Shown: positions 18,603-27,937 of the stretch, piece after piece
Layout: each line of letters begins with the position of its first letter
How positions within the stretch are numbered: position 1 is the first letter of the stretch
Source of the DNA: Okeania sp034190295
Lineage (GTDB): Bacteria > Cyanobacteriota > Cyanobacteriia > Cyanobacteriales > Microcoleaceae
Length of the DNA: 64,000 bases
Assembly: GCA_034190295.1 (NCBI GenBank)
Contig: JAXHSW010000006.1
Location: 37,138-101,137, forward strand
Direction of reading: 5' to 3'
The notes under the pieces: generated by a model
The model's input: only the letters and a program-made list of their open reading frames with translations
Told to the model about the DNA's origin: nothing
Database searches by the model: none
Made by a program: the position numbers and the translations under genes

Positions 18603-18690
18603 TAACTTCTGACTTCGTTAATGTGGGTGTGCTACTTGGACGATAAAAATTTTGTTACTTCAGTTGTTAAGTTAAGGCTAATTTTTATAT

Positions 18691-19905
18691 ATGTTCAGTA
18701 AAGCATTAATCAAGAGTGGTTTGGGGTGGGAATTTGTCAGTGAAGAAATTTTAGAAGATTTTCTTTATGAACACTTAGAAATTTTACTAGATTTGAAAGT
18801 CTTAGACAGACAATATATTGTTAATAGTCAAAGGTGCGATATTTTGGCTGTTGATAATCAGGAAAAATTAGTGGTGTTGGAGTTGAAAAATGTTGAGGAT
18901 AGGGGAGTTGTTCAACAGTTGACTCGTTATTATGATGCTTTGTTAGATGAGAAACCTTTTAGTGACAAAGTTGATTATCGGCAACCTGTGAGATTAGTAG
19001 CAATTACTCCTAATTTTCATCGGGATAATTTTACAGATCGAAAATATCACACTCTTGATTTTCAGTTTTTAGAGTTTTCTGTTATTCAAGATGAGGATAA
19101 CTTTTATTTTTGTTTGAAAGATATTGATAATGGGGAGATTTCAAAGGCAATTATTCCCTATCAAGAACTAGAAAATGATTTAGATTTACCTACCCCATCT
19201 ACAGCACTTTTGAAAGTTGTAAATAATTTAGATGTTCAACAGCAGGAAGAGATATTTAGGATTAGACGGAAAATTTTGGGGTTTGACAGTAGGATGCAGG
19301 AATTTTCTTCTGCTGGAAGTATTAAGTATGGAATTGGTAGTGGGAAAAGTTGTAAATCTTGTGCTGAATTTTTCCTGGATAAAGGCGAATTAATAATATT
19401 TCTCTGGATACCATATAAAGGTGGTGAAAGTTCGAGAATTGGCAGAGCTAGAATTTGGACAGATTGGCAAGATAAAGCTTTGATTGAAGGTTATGTATCC
19501 AGTGGAGTAGGAATAGAAATTAATCGGCATAAAAAGGATATTGAAAATTTAATAACAATACTTCAAGGAAGTCTTAAATTAGTTACAGAAATTGAAGAAA
19601 TAAAGGACCGGACAGAACCAAAGATTCGGTATTTTACAAAAAATAAGGGCGCTCATGGTTCCTGGGAACTGAAGTTGCCAGTTAAAAAAAGTACAGCAAA
19701 AAGATATCTTGAAGCTATTCGGAGAATTGCGAGTTCGCCTGAAAAGAAAAAGCCTATTACCTATGAAGATACAAAGCTGATTAGCCTTAGTAGAGAATTG
19801 TCAAAAGAAAAGAGAGGCATAGGAATTACAAGAGAATTTTATCCCTATAAACCTCTAGATTCATTAATTGAATTAGCATTAGAAAAATGGCGTTCGAGAC
19901 TTTAA
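18691..19905 (+). CDS. NucS/RecB-like PD-(D/E)XK nuclease-domain protein
   Basis: 404 residues. The N-terminal part (about 1-130) carries EDFLYEHLEIL, then RCDILAVD and LVVLELK: the Asp and Glu-x-Lys of a PD-(D/E)XK nuclease core as in NucS/DUF91-type proteins. VEDRGVVQQLTRYYDALL follows. The C-terminal half (about 190-404) has a separate domain with SCAEFFLDKGELIIFLWIPYKG and a basic tail. It probably acts on DNA in repair or defence, but the C-terminal domain is not one I can name. It lies alone, with no methylase or helicase beside it, so restriction is not supported. Confidence 0.72.
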   Translation: MFSKALIKSGLGWEFVSEEILEDFLYEHLEILLDLKVLDRQYIVNSQRCDILAVDNQEKLVVLELKNVEDRGVVQQLTRYYDALLDEKPFSDKVDYRQPVRLVAITPNFHRDNFTDRKYHTLDFQFLEFSVIQDEDNFYFCLKDIDNGEISKAIIPYQELENDLDLPTPSTALLKVVNNLDVQQQEEIFRIRRKILGFDSRMQEFSSAGSIKYGIGSGKSCKSCAEFFLDKGELIIFLWIPYKGGESSRIGRARIWTDWQDKALIEGYVSSGVGIEINRHKKDIENLITILQGSLKLVTEIEEIKDRTEPKIRYFTKNKGAHGSWELKLPVKKSTAKRYLEAIRRIASSPEKKKPITYEDTKLISLSRELSKEKRGIGITREFYPYKPLDSLIELALEKWRSRL

Positions 19906-20159
19906 ATATAATTTAGATAAAGTTCTATTTATCTTTTTCTTTATTGGTTTAATATCCTACCGTCTACAGGGTTTCTACAATTTGGTTAGGATTTGTAGAC
20001 GCAGAGGAGCAACTTTTCAGTATCCCCATCCACTTCTTGATTCTTCCTTTTTCAATATTTCCTATAAAATTTCTGTAAAATTACCCCAAAATTTAATTAT
20101 TGGCTGACGATAAAAAAATTTGATATAATGTAGCTAAAACTTAGCTAATATACATAAAA

Positions 20160-21110
20160 ATGACTCAGCCAATATTATCAATAGTAGTACCCACAAGAGA
20201 AGGTCTTCCTGAATATTGGATCGAAACCCTTTTAAAAATAAATGGAGATGTGGAATTAATTTTAGCCCACCCTCCAGGAATGAAAAAACTGCCAATTAGC
20301 GACCCCCGAATGCAACAAATAAATAGTTCATTTCGCGGAGAAATAATTCAAAGAATGACTGGGTTAGTAAATGCTTCGGGAAAATATATTTTAACCGTCA
20401 ATTGTGATGAACTTTTGCATCCAGATATTGCAGAAATAACCAGACAATATTTTACTAAATATCCTGATAGTTGGGTTTTAAGGCTTAATAGAAAAGATGT
20501 AAAATATGGTGATGAAGCTAGTTTAAAATCTTCATGGGAACCAATACTTAATATTGATGAAATGAATACTTGCGGTGTAAGGACTGGAGACCAAAACTTA
20601 CAAAATCAAGCAAATTATATGGTGGAAATACCCATAGCTCCTTTGCATAATAAATTCAATCCTTTGTGTCTGTTAGGGAAAAGAAAAGACCATCAAGGAT
20701 GGCATACAGAAAACTTTGATAAAAAGGTATGGAAAAATGAAATAGTACAAGCAACTTTGGCAGATATTAGAGATGCGATGATTTTGTCAGGACCCTTTAA
20801 ATATTTTCCTTTTTGGTGTTTGGATAGATTATTAGGGCTTTCTATTCAAGCAAAGTATTATGAGCAAGAAAAAATTATCGGTCATAAATTGCCTAAACCA
20901 GAACAAATTAGGATTGAAGATAATCCTCCTGAATACAAAAGAACTAAAAGATTTTATGTATTTGCCGAACTTTTGTTACTAAAAAATAATCCCCAGTATG
21001 GCTATCTTTGGAATTTGATTTTAGCTCAATTTACAGATATTCCTGTCAGGGCAGTTTCTTCTATAAATCGGCGTTTTTCTAGGAAGAAAATGCAGAAAAG
21101 TACTAATTGA
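20160..21110 (+). CDS. Family 2-like glycosyltransferase
   Basis: 316 residues. It opens with the GT-A strand and loop ILSIVVPTREGLPEYWIETLL. A nucleotide-sugar region follows with the acidic motif VNCDELLHPDIAE at about residue 80, in the place of the DxD motif. The remainder has a WHTENFDKKVW stretch and a basic C-terminus (RRFSRKKMQK) without a membrane segment. It would transfer a sugar from a nucleotide donor to an unknown acceptor. It precedes the putative biosynthetic cluster by 1.1 kb and may or may not belong to it. The short, incomplete similarity to canonical GT2 proteins keeps confidence moderate. Confidence 0.65.
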   Translation: MTQPILSIVVPTREGLPEYWIETLLKINGDVELILAHPPGMKKLPISDPRMQQINSSFRGEIIQRMTGLVNASGKYILTVNCDELLHPDIAEITRQYFTKYPDSWVLRLNRKDVKYGDEASLKSSWEPILNIDEMNTCGVRTGDQNLQNQANYMVEIPIAPLHNKFNPLCLLGKRKDHQGWHTENFDKKVWKNEIVQATLADIRDAMILSGPFKYFPFWCLDRLLGLSIQAKYYEQEKIIGHKLPKPEQIRIEDNPPEYKRTKRFYVFAELLLLKNNPQYGYLWNLILAQFTDIPVRAVSSINRRFSRKKMQKSTN

Positions 21111-22148
21111 TAATAGTAGTTAAAAATTTAAAAGTTAATAATTAATAATTAATGATTACCTATCCTGAAAAGCAGATAATTGACTCAAATATTTGTTTTA
21201 TTTTCTCTCCTTATATCAAGTCTCATTAAGAACGCCATAATAAAAAATTTCTTCTCTTGAGAGAAAATATTTTTTCCGTTTGTCATGGTCCGCAAACAAA
21301 TTTCCTCTTGTTTCCTACTCCCTACTCCCTAGATTTTTTATTGGGGTTATTTAAAGAGACATGATATTAGTTGGACTTGTGGCGCAGCTAAAGAGAAGTT
21401 TTAAGCCGGAATCATGATATCGACTAACTACCAACTATAAACCTATTAGACTATTTTTAACAGACTTATTTCTTTAAGTAAAATGTGTTTTAAAAGCTTA
21501 ATTTTTCGTTTTTAACTCTCAAAAGATTTAGAGTTTTTAGCAAAAATTTTAGGTGGTGGTGCATTTTCATTGGTCGTGCATTATCCGGCAATGTTTGTTA
21601 CCAGAACAGTGGGAGCATCTTGCTCCCGTGCCAGGTCTTCCTTTTTGCTGTATAACATTACGCTAGCAAGACTAGCAAATCTGATTACTGGGATAGGTTA
21701 TATCAAATCCGGTTAAACAGCCATAGAATGGTTAAGTCAGGAGGAGTCAGGAATCAGGAGTCAGGAGTCAGGAGGAGAGAGAGTTACAAAGATGAGCGTA
21801 GTTATGACGATTGGAGAATTTTTTTATGTTCAATAAAACGGATTTGATATTAAACTACAAATTACCAACTACCAATTACTGATTATCTTTTTTATTCGGC
21901 AACTTAACCGGAAGCGAGGGAAGAGATTTTGGGCGTTGCTGAATACTGGGATGATTTCGGCTGACACGGGGACACGGGGACAGATCGACACGGGGATTAT
22001 GGTTTCTGCTCTCTGACAAATAACGTCCGGCAATTATGCAATGCCAGAATTTGTAGTTAAATTTAGAGAGGCAGAATACTACGCAAACAGCTTTTTAATG
22101 AACGAAGCAAGCATTCGTTTAATTTCACGCTTTTTGGGAATCATTGTA
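21111..22148. other. Long gap before the cluster; repeats only
   Basis: Holds a truncated family B-like piece (ATTACCTATCCTGAAAAG near 21155), a GGGAGCATCTTGCTCCC hairpin near 21613, and the inverted-end element at 21700-21851. No gene is seen. Confidence 0.5.
21700..21851. mobile_element. Inverted-end element related to the 137-bp MITE
   Basis: Left end ATATCAAATCCGGTT and right end AAAACGGATTTGATAT are imperfect inverted repeats around AGGAGTCAGGA repeats. The ends resemble those of the element at 16355-16491 (TATAGAATCCGGTT). A solo end (ATACCAAATCCGGTT) lies at about 38801. Confidence 0.55.
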
Positions 22149-22178
22149 TTGACTATATTAGTTTGTTTGCTGTAAAGT
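22149..22178 (+). promoter_or_regulatory. Possible sigma-70 promoter of the biosynthetic cluster
   Basis: TTGACT (22149-22154) and TAAAGT (22173-22178) are 18 bases apart, 45-75 bases upstream of the first cluster gene. Based on consensus only. Confidence 0.35.
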
Positions 22179-22213
22179 TGAAACCTACTTAAACCTAATT
22201 TAGAAAAAGTCCC

Positions 22214-22220
22214 AGGAGGT
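22214..22220 (+). promoter_or_regulatory. Strong ribosome site deciding a GTG start
   Basis: AGGAGGT ends three bases before the GTG at 22224. Such a full anti-16S match is unusual in this window and fixes the start of the decarboxylase gene at GTG. Confidence 0.7.
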
Positions 22221-22223
22221 ACA

Positions 22224-23561
22224 GTGCGTCCAACTCTCCTATCTCAGAACGAAATACAAGCAGCGTCAGAACAATACGGAACACCTTTGTATCTGTACAA
22301 CCTTGATAAAATTGGCCGTCAATATGCCAAACTTAGAGAATACCTGCCTCCAAATTTCAGCATTCTGTATACTCTGAAGGCTAATAGCAATTTAACCATC
22401 TGCCATACATTAGCTCAATTAGGGTGTGGAGCAGATATCAGTTCAACGGGGGAATTGAAGGCAGCACTAAAAACAGGATTTTCAGCGCCACAAATTGTGT
22501 TTACAGGGCCGGGAAAAACTAACTCAGAACTAGCAGCAGCAATAGAAGCAGGAATTGGCATCATTGTATTAGAATCAGTAAACGAAGCTCGTCGCTTAAA
22601 TAATTTGGCTCAAAAGTATGGTAAAAAGCAAGATGTCTTAATTCGGATTAACCCCTTATATAGAACAGATCGGAGTTGCGAAATTCGGGAAAAAGCAAGT
22701 AGTTGTGGAAGTAATGATACTAATGGAGAAGCTAGTCCAAAAATTCAAACGATCGCCAGTAGCTCCAGCAAATTTGGTGTAGATGAAGACAGAGCTATAG
22801 AAGAAATTGCAGCGATCGACTCTTTGGAAAATCTTAACCTCAAAGGTATTCACATTTTTACCGAAAGTAATGTCCTGGACTACAATCAATTACTAGCTTC
22901 TTGGACAAATACCATTAGTATAGCTAACAAAATTAATGACCAAGGTTATCATATCTCCCTGTTAGATTTTGGTGGTGGAGTTGGTATACCTTACAATTCT
23001 ATTGATAGTGAATTTGATATGGAGTCTTTTGGTAAAGAGTTACAAAGAATTTTTGAGAATAATCCTTATCCCTATAATTGTATTGTCGAAATTGGGCGTT
23101 ACATGGTGGGAGAGGCTGGATGTTATATGACTGAAGTTGTTGATATTAAAGAATCTCTCGGCCAAAAATTTATCATTTTGGATGGAGGTGTCCACCAACT
23201 CTTAAGACTGTCTATGAAACCAGCAAGCAAATATATGGAAGTGTTGGGAAGAGATGGTAACTATACTCAGAAAGCCACTCTGGGAGGAAAACTGCCAACA
23301 CCCTTAGATATTATGGTAGAGGATGCGATGGTTCCAGAAGATATAGAAATTGGCGATCGCTTAGTAATCTATAATTGTGGAGCTTATGGGTTTAATCATA
23401 GTCTGACCAATTTTGCTCTACACAATTATCCAGCAGAAGTAGCTTATAGTGATGGAAAAATGGAAATCATTCGCGAACCGGGAAACATAGAAGATTTTTT
23501 CTTGAATCAAAAATTACCCCTTCTTAAAAGAATAGACAAAAAATTAGTAAACTTGATTTAG
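22224..23561 (+). CDS. Fold-III PLP-dependent decarboxylase (diaminopimelate/ornithine decarboxylase-like)
   Basis: 445 residues of the alanine-racemase-fold decarboxylase family. PLP would bind the Lys in YTLKANSN (K52). The phosphate-binding DFGGGVGIP and the catalytic-Cys region YNCGAYGF are present. A 25-residue polar insert (CEIREKASSCGSNDTNGEA) interrupts the usual RINP-to-SKFG segment. The window has a second, canonical lysA at 49235-50641. This copy is therefore probably a specialised paralogue acting on a basic amino acid or derivative in the cluster that follows. The start is a GTG preceded by AGGAGGT. The first about 20 residues and the length fit the family. Confidence 0.88.
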   Translation: MRPTLLSQNEIQAASEQYGTPLYLYNLDKIGRQYAKLREYLPPNFSILYTLKANSNLTICHTLAQLGCGADISSTGELKAALKTGFSAPQIVFTGPGKTNSELAAAIEAGIGIIVLESVNEARRLNNLAQKYGKKQDVLIRINPLYRTDRSCEIREKASSCGSNDTNGEASPKIQTIASSSSKFGVDEDRAIEEIAAIDSLENLNLKGIHIFTESNVLDYNQLLASWTNTISIANKINDQGYHISLLDFGGGVGIPYNSIDSEFDMESFGKELQRIFENNPYPYNCIVEIGRYMVGEAGCYMTEVVDIKESLGQKFIILDGGVHQLLRLSMKPASKYMEVLGRDGNYTQKATLGGKLPTPLDIMVEDAMVPEDIEIGDRLVIYNCGAYGFNHSLTNFALHNYPAEVAYSDGKMEIIREPGNIEDFFLNQKLPLLKRIDKKLVNLI

Positions 23562-23562
23562 A

Positions 23563-23637
23563 ATAGTAAACCGATGAAATTGGAGAGTTTTATGGGGAAA
23601 ACTAAGAGTAGAATTGACTGTCATAAATTAGCTGGAC
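23563..23637 (+). pseudogene. Duplicated 5' end of the PP-loop gene
   Basis: About 75 bases here, including TTGGAGAGTTTTATGGGG and the first codons of the PP-loop gene (MGKxKSRIDC), closely match 24959-25033. The copy runs into a stop after about 16 codons. It is a relic showing that the PP-loop gene, or a copy of it, once lay directly behind the decarboxylase gene, before the dioxygenase gene came to sit between. Confidence 0.8.
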
Positions 23638-23744
23638 TTTAATATTTTTGACAGTAAAAATAGCTTCAAACCCAATATGGGCAAGGGAAATACCTCAACT
23701 GGCTAAAAATGGCTCAAACCTAGATACAGCATATTCCAAGTATA

Positions 23745-23809
23745 TGAGGTACAGATATGAAAATGAAATTTTCTCAGTGCGGGCATCTTGCCCGCGTGGG
23801 TGTACCTCA
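23745..23809. repeat. Short inverted-end repeat, family D
   Basis: TGAGGTAC and GTACCTCA bound a GCGGGCATCTTGCCCGC hairpin. Confidence 0.6.
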
Positions 23810-23973
23810 CGCCTGGTGGAATCCGCTGTATATCAACAAACAGGCTAAATTTAGCTTAATTCATTACTGTGTAAGGATTTGATGCTATTTTTAAGCTACT
23901 TTTTGCTAAAGTCCAGCTAAAACAAACACCAACAATGAAAAGTAAATAGTATTAATATAGAACAAGTTCAAAA

Positions 23974-24942
23974 ATGATCTTAAACAAATTAACTCACCAA
24001 TATCCTCAAGCCAATATTTGCAATACAATTCCAGCATCAACAGAACAATTGATCGATCAATTGAGCGAACACGGTCATATTTTAATAAGAATGGATATGC
24101 CATTAAATGAGGATAAAATTATCGAACTGATTGGCGGAAGAGAAAATTTGATGTCATATAACGAATACGGGACTCAAGAGCGTGAAAAAATTTCTGGATC
24201 CCAATTTATAAATGTCACGAATTGGCGAAAAGACTTAGAGCTACCACCCCATACAGAACTTACCCATCACACAGATTTTCCTCAGTACGTTTGTTTTATT
24301 TGTAAACAACCAGCTCAATATGCTGGAGAAACAACAATCTATGATTGTGAAAAAGCTTTTGCTAATTTAACGCCTAGTTTTCAACAGGAAGCAATGGAAA
24401 AGAATGTAATTTTTGTCAAAAAATATGTTAAAAAACAAAACCACAAAAAATATGATTTTAGCTGGGAAAAGGTTTTAGGTAAAAACAGCACTGCTGAAGA
24501 AGCCGTATCACATTGGACAAAACTGGGATATACCTGTTCAATGTATCAAGAATCAGAAAATGGTAGCACAATAGATATTGTAGAAATTCAGATCAAACGA
24601 CCAATTGCTTATCATTATAAAGGGAAAGTGTGTTTGCACTCAAGTATTATAGGGGTTGCTCCTTATTGGTATAAAGAAACCTGGGGGGATAAAGAACCCC
24701 AAATAATAGTAAAATGGGAAGATGGAAACCTGCTATCCGATGAACAATTTCGCAACATGGAAAAAGTGTTTAGATCGGCACGAATTTTCTATAATAACTA
24801 TCAAAAAAATGACGTATTAATTTTGGATAATCTCAGAATAGCCCACGGGCGACTTCCTTTTAAAGGAGAGCGTGTAGTTGGTATATTAATGGGAGGAAAA
24901 GCAAGTTTTGAATTTCAGGAAAACAAGTGGATAGTTAAATAA
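23974..24942 (+). CDS. TauD/TfdA-family Fe(II)/2-oxoglutarate dioxygenase
   Basis: 322 residues. The iron triad is visible: H99 and D101 in THHTDFP, and distal H291 in RIAHGRLPF. R300 in GER is placed to bind 2-oxoglutarate, giving the HxxxxFxGxR signature of the TauD/clavaminate-synthase group. It would hydroxylate, desaturate or cyclise an amino-acid-like substrate. The gene lies between the decarboxylase and a PP-loop enzyme in the cluster, 49 bases before the latter. This suggests it tailors a product of the decarboxylase or an amino acid shared with it. The substrate is unknown. Start is the ATG at 23974; no strong ribosome site is seen. Confidence 0.9.
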   Translation: MILNKLTHQYPQANICNTIPASTEQLIDQLSEHGHILIRMDMPLNEDKIIELIGGRENLMSYNEYGTQEREKISGSQFINVTNWRKDLELPPHTELTHHTDFPQYVCFICKQPAQYAGETTIYDCEKAFANLTPSFQQEAMEKNVIFVKKYVKKQNHKKYDFSWEKVLGKNSTAEEAVSHWTKLGYTCSMYQESENGSTIDIVEIQIKRPIAYHYKGKVCLHSSIIGVAPYWYKETWGDKEPQIIVKWEDGNLLSDEQFRNMEKVFRSARIFYNNYQKNDVLILDNLRIAHGRLPFKGERVVGILMGGKASFEFQENKWIVK

Positions 24943-24991
24943 AAATGGATTCTTTTTGATTGAGAATAGTAAACAGAAATTGGAGAGTTTT

Positions 24992-25885
24992 ATGGGGAAA
25001 AATAAGAGTAGAATTGACTGTCAAAAATTTGATGATTTTTTAGTAGGAGAAGTTTGCCTAGAAGATGTATCAGTCTATCGGGATACTATAGGATTTATAT
25101 ATTCAATTGAGGGCGAACAGATTGGCTGTCGCGTTCGTTATGATTCTGTAGAATTAAACAATTCAGCATTAATATCTCTTGAAAAAGCCAAGCATTTTGC
25201 AGTAATTTTAGCTGTTATTTGTTCGGTGCGATTTGGTGCTTTATTACCTAATAAATTAAATCTTGAAAAGTATAGCCAATACATAGACAAAGAACTACTG
25301 GAATTTATTAAGGTAGTGATGCGAGGCCACTGGAGTCAGCATCGCTATCAAATAGGAAGATTAGATTACAATTTACCAGAATTTGTCCTTAGTGTCTCAG
25401 AATTAGGAAAAAAAGCAACCTATCCCTTATGGTCGAAGGCCGTTGTGGAAAACCCAGTACATATCTTATTAGCTTCGGGTTCCGGTAAAGATAGTTTGTT
25501 ATGCAGTTTAATTTTGGAAGCAGCAGAAGTAACCTATGATATTGTCACCTATTTTCATGATACTTACGGGGACGATGCACGCCAAAAAAATCTCTTTGAG
25601 GAAGTAACAAACAATCTCAAATATAAGAAAGCTCATGGTGTCTACTTTTATGACGAATATTACCCTTGGCTTGAGAAACGTCTAAAGTTGTATCAAAGAG
25701 GAGTTAAAGGTAAAGCTATAGAACTTTTTGAACAAAAAATTTTAAATCCATTACTACAAAAAGGAAAAGATATAGACAAGTATTTTGCTAAAATAGAGAA
25801 AAACTATTCTCAAATCTATGAAACTCATCATACAATGCCAAATTGGTTTTGGAAGAAGATTCAGCCCGTCTTAGAACTAATTTAG
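24992..25885 (+). CDS. PP-loop (N-type ATP pyrophosphatase) family protein
   Basis: 297 residues from the ATG at 24992, which has GGAGAG five bases upstream; an in-frame TTG 36 bases earlier is less likely. The duplicated fragment at 23563 preserves the same ribosome site and ATG, supporting this start. An N-terminal domain of about 150 residues is followed by the PP-loop SGSGKDS (about residues 162-168) and a region YFHDTYGDDARQKNLFEE. PP-loop enzymes adenylate a carboxyl or carbonyl and release pyrophosphate, typically to form an amide or similar bond. The protein ends about 130 residues after the PP-loop, which is short for the fold. The C-terminus could therefore be truncated. Its likely role is a ligase or cyclase step in the cluster; this is inference. 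Confidence 0.7.
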   Translation: MGKNKSRIDCQKFDDFLVGEVCLEDVSVYRDTIGFIYSIEGEQIGCRVRYDSVELNNSALISLEKAKHFAVILAVICSVRFGALLPNKLNLEKYSQYIDKELLEFIKVVMRGHWSQHRYQIGRLDYNLPEFVLSVSELGKKATYPLWSKAVVENPVHILLASGSGKDSLLCSLILEAAEVTYDIVTYFHDTYGDDARQKNLFEEVTNNLKYKKAHGVYFYDEYYPWLEKRLKLYQRGVKGKAIELFEQKILNPLLQKGKDIDKYFAKIEKNYSQIYETHHTMPNWFWKKIQPVLELI

Positions 25886-25976
25886 TAAATTAAGTTAAAT
25901 ACTTAAATCTAAAAAAAATGTTAACACATTGATTTATGATTAATTGAAGAGAGATTTTTTATAGTTATAAACTACG

Positions 25977-26954
25977 ATGAAAATTGCTTATATTAAACCT
26001 AGTTTCCCTAATGAAAAAAGAGTCGGTTTATTACCACAACATTTATCCTACTGTAGTTCAGAAGACGAACGTAGATTTGAACAAGGTTATGGGGAAAGTT
26101 TAGATATTCCTAATGCAGTTTATGGAGAAAGTGGTGGTTATTCTCGCGAAAGTCTATTTGCTTGGGCAGATGTAATTTATTGTATTAAAGTTCCCCAACC
26201 CGAAGATTATCAATACTTTAGAGAAAATCAAACTCTTGTAGGTTGGATTCATCCACTTGGTTCTGGAGAACATTTTATGGAGAACTGCGCGAAACCGAAA
26301 AATATGACAGTATTTGATGTAACGAATCGTATTTCTATTCGTCATTGTCAAGGAAGAGCGCACATTTTAAATGTTCCGAGAGACATAACTCGCAAAAATA
26401 GTGTATTAGCGGGATATGCTTCTACGATGCAAGCCATTACCCTCCGGGGTGGTGTACTGCAAAACCAGATAATTGCTGTGTTTAGCTCTGGCAATGTTGC
26501 TTATGGGGCAATGAAATATTTAGCCAAAAAAGGTATCGATCCATTGTTACGCAGGAGAAGTAATCTCGATTTAATGCAGCGAGAATTTAGTAGTTACGAC
26601 ATCTTTATCAATGGAGTAGAAATTGATGAAGGGGAAAACCCAATTGTGACTCAAGAAATGCTGGATTCGATGAAACCGGGAGCATGGATTATTGATGTAG
26701 CAGCAGATGCAGGAAGAGCTATTGAAGGAACAAAATATACCTCAATTGATAATCCTATCTATACTGATGAGCAAGGACATACTTTTTATGTCGTTAATAA
26801 TTCTCCATCTCTTCTCTACAGAGAAAGTAGTGAAGCAGTGAGTGAGGGTTATGCTAAACATTTTTGGATGAAACCTATGAGTTATTGGCACAGTGATTTC
26901 TGTATTGCTCCTTACACAAGCAATCAGCAATCAGCAGTCAGCAGTCAGCAGTAA
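25977..26954 (+). CDS. N5-(carboxyethyl)ornithine synthase-like opine dehydrogenase (alanine dehydrogenase/PNT superfamily)
   Basis: 325 residues. The N-terminus (MKIAYIKPSFPNEKRVGLLPQ) and the LVGWIHPLGSG segment match the alanine-dehydrogenase/transhydrogenase N-domain. VFSSGNVAYGAMKYLAKKG is the nucleotide-binding loop in the second domain. Size and pattern resemble N5-(carboxyethyl)ornithine synthase, which joins pyruvate reductively to the side-chain amine of ornithine or lysine using NADPH. With a basic-amino-acid decarboxylase-like gene upstream, an opine-type condensation is plausible. The last about 12 residues (Ser-Asn-Gln-Gln-Ser-Ala repeats) come from an AGCAGTC heptamer array that has overwritten the original stop. 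Confidence 0.75.
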   Translation: MKIAYIKPSFPNEKRVGLLPQHLSYCSSEDERRFEQGYGESLDIPNAVYGESGGYSRESLFAWADVIYCIKVPQPEDYQYFRENQTLVGWIHPLGSGEHFMENCAKPKNMTVFDVTNRISIRHCQGRAHILNVPRDITRKNSVLAGYASTMQAITLRGGVLQNQIIAVFSSGNVAYGAMKYLAKKGIDPLLRRRSNLDLMQREFSSYDIFINGVEIDEGENPIVTQEMLDSMKPGAWIIDVAADAGRAIEGTKYTSIDNPIYTDEQGHTFYVVNNSPSLLYRESSEAVSEGYAKHFWMKPMSYWHSDFCIAPYTSNQQSAVSSQQ

Positions 26955-27103
26955 ATGTTTGTATAGCAGGGATTTAAACCAAAGTAGAAGCGAATGGCCT
27001 TCGTCCCTACAAGCTGTTAACGCAGTTCCTCCGTTTGCGTAGCATTCCGTAGGAAAGGAGGCTAGCTGTTTACTAAAAGCTAATACCTAGTTAACTATAA
27101 ATT

Positions 27104-27793
27104 ATGTCAAAATTAATTCTGATTACTGGTGTCAGTAGAGGTTTAGGTCGGGCGATGACCGAAGCTTTTATTCAATTGGGTCATACTGTTATTGGTTGTT
27201 CTCTGAATCTAGAAGCGATCGCCTCCTTGGAACAAAAATTTGGCAGACCCCATCATTTTACAGCTGTCGATATTGCTGATGAAATGCAAGTCAAAAACTG
27301 GAGTCAAGTAATAACCTCAAAATACGATGCTCCAGACTTAATTATTAATAATGCTGGTATTGTCCATGAACTTGCCCCCCTTTGGGAAATAGAAGGACAA
27401 ATTTTCGACCGCGTAATCGATATTAATATCAAAGGAGTGGCTAATGTTATTCGGCATTTTACACCACAAATGGTCGCTAAAAGTCAAGGAGTAATCGTTA
27501 ATTTTAGTGCAGGTTGGGGACGTTACACTACCGCTAATGCTGCACCTTATTGTGCTAGTAAATGGGCGATCGAAGGAATGACCAAAGCTTTAGCTCAAGA
27601 ATTACCTCCAGGTATGGCCGCCGTTTCTCTGTGGCCGGGAACTATCCATACCGATACCCTAGAAACAATTTATGGAGACGAAAAAGCTGCTAAGTACATT
27701 CAACCTCAAGATTGGGTGAAAATTGCTGTTCCTTTTCTGTTGCACATTGGAGCGAGCGATAATGGGAAAGCTTTAACTATTCCAACAGGTTAA
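27104..27793 (+). CDS. Short-chain dehydrogenase/reductase
   Basis: 229 residues, a classical SDR: cofactor loop TGVSRGLG at residues 8-15, NNAG at about 90, and the catalytic triad with Ser in VNFSAG and YCASK (YxxxK). It uses NAD(P)H to oxidise or reduce a hydroxyl/carbonyl group. It follows the opine dehydrogenase on the same strand with 149 bases between, which contain a short GTTTGCGTAGCATTCC repeat. It is short for the family but has all core motifs. A likely tailoring enzyme of the cluster. Confidence 0.9.
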   Translation: MSKLILITGVSRGLGRAMTEAFIQLGHTVIGCSLNLEAIASLEQKFGRPHHFTAVDIADEMQVKNWSQVITSKYDAPDLIINNAGIVHELAPLWEIEGQIFDRVIDINIKGVANVIRHFTPQMVAKSQGVIVNFSAGWGRYTTANAAPYCASKWAIEGMTKALAQELPPGMAAVSLWPGTIHTDTLETIYGDEKAAKYIQPQDWVKIAVPFLLHIGASDNGKALTIPTG

Positions 27794-27937
27794 CTAAGTC
27801 AGAAGTCAGAAGTTCTAATAAAAAAGTGGTAGTTCTGCTGGCATAATGGTAGATTGGGCTAAAGCCCAACTACAAACAAAAACTTTTTTATCGCTGATTA
27901 TCCGGGCATAATATTACTCAATAAAATTATTAACAAA

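Noticed and set aside
23648..23848. 66-codon frame between decarboxylase and dioxygenase
   Set aside because: It runs through a family D repeat hairpin and shows no protein-like pattern.
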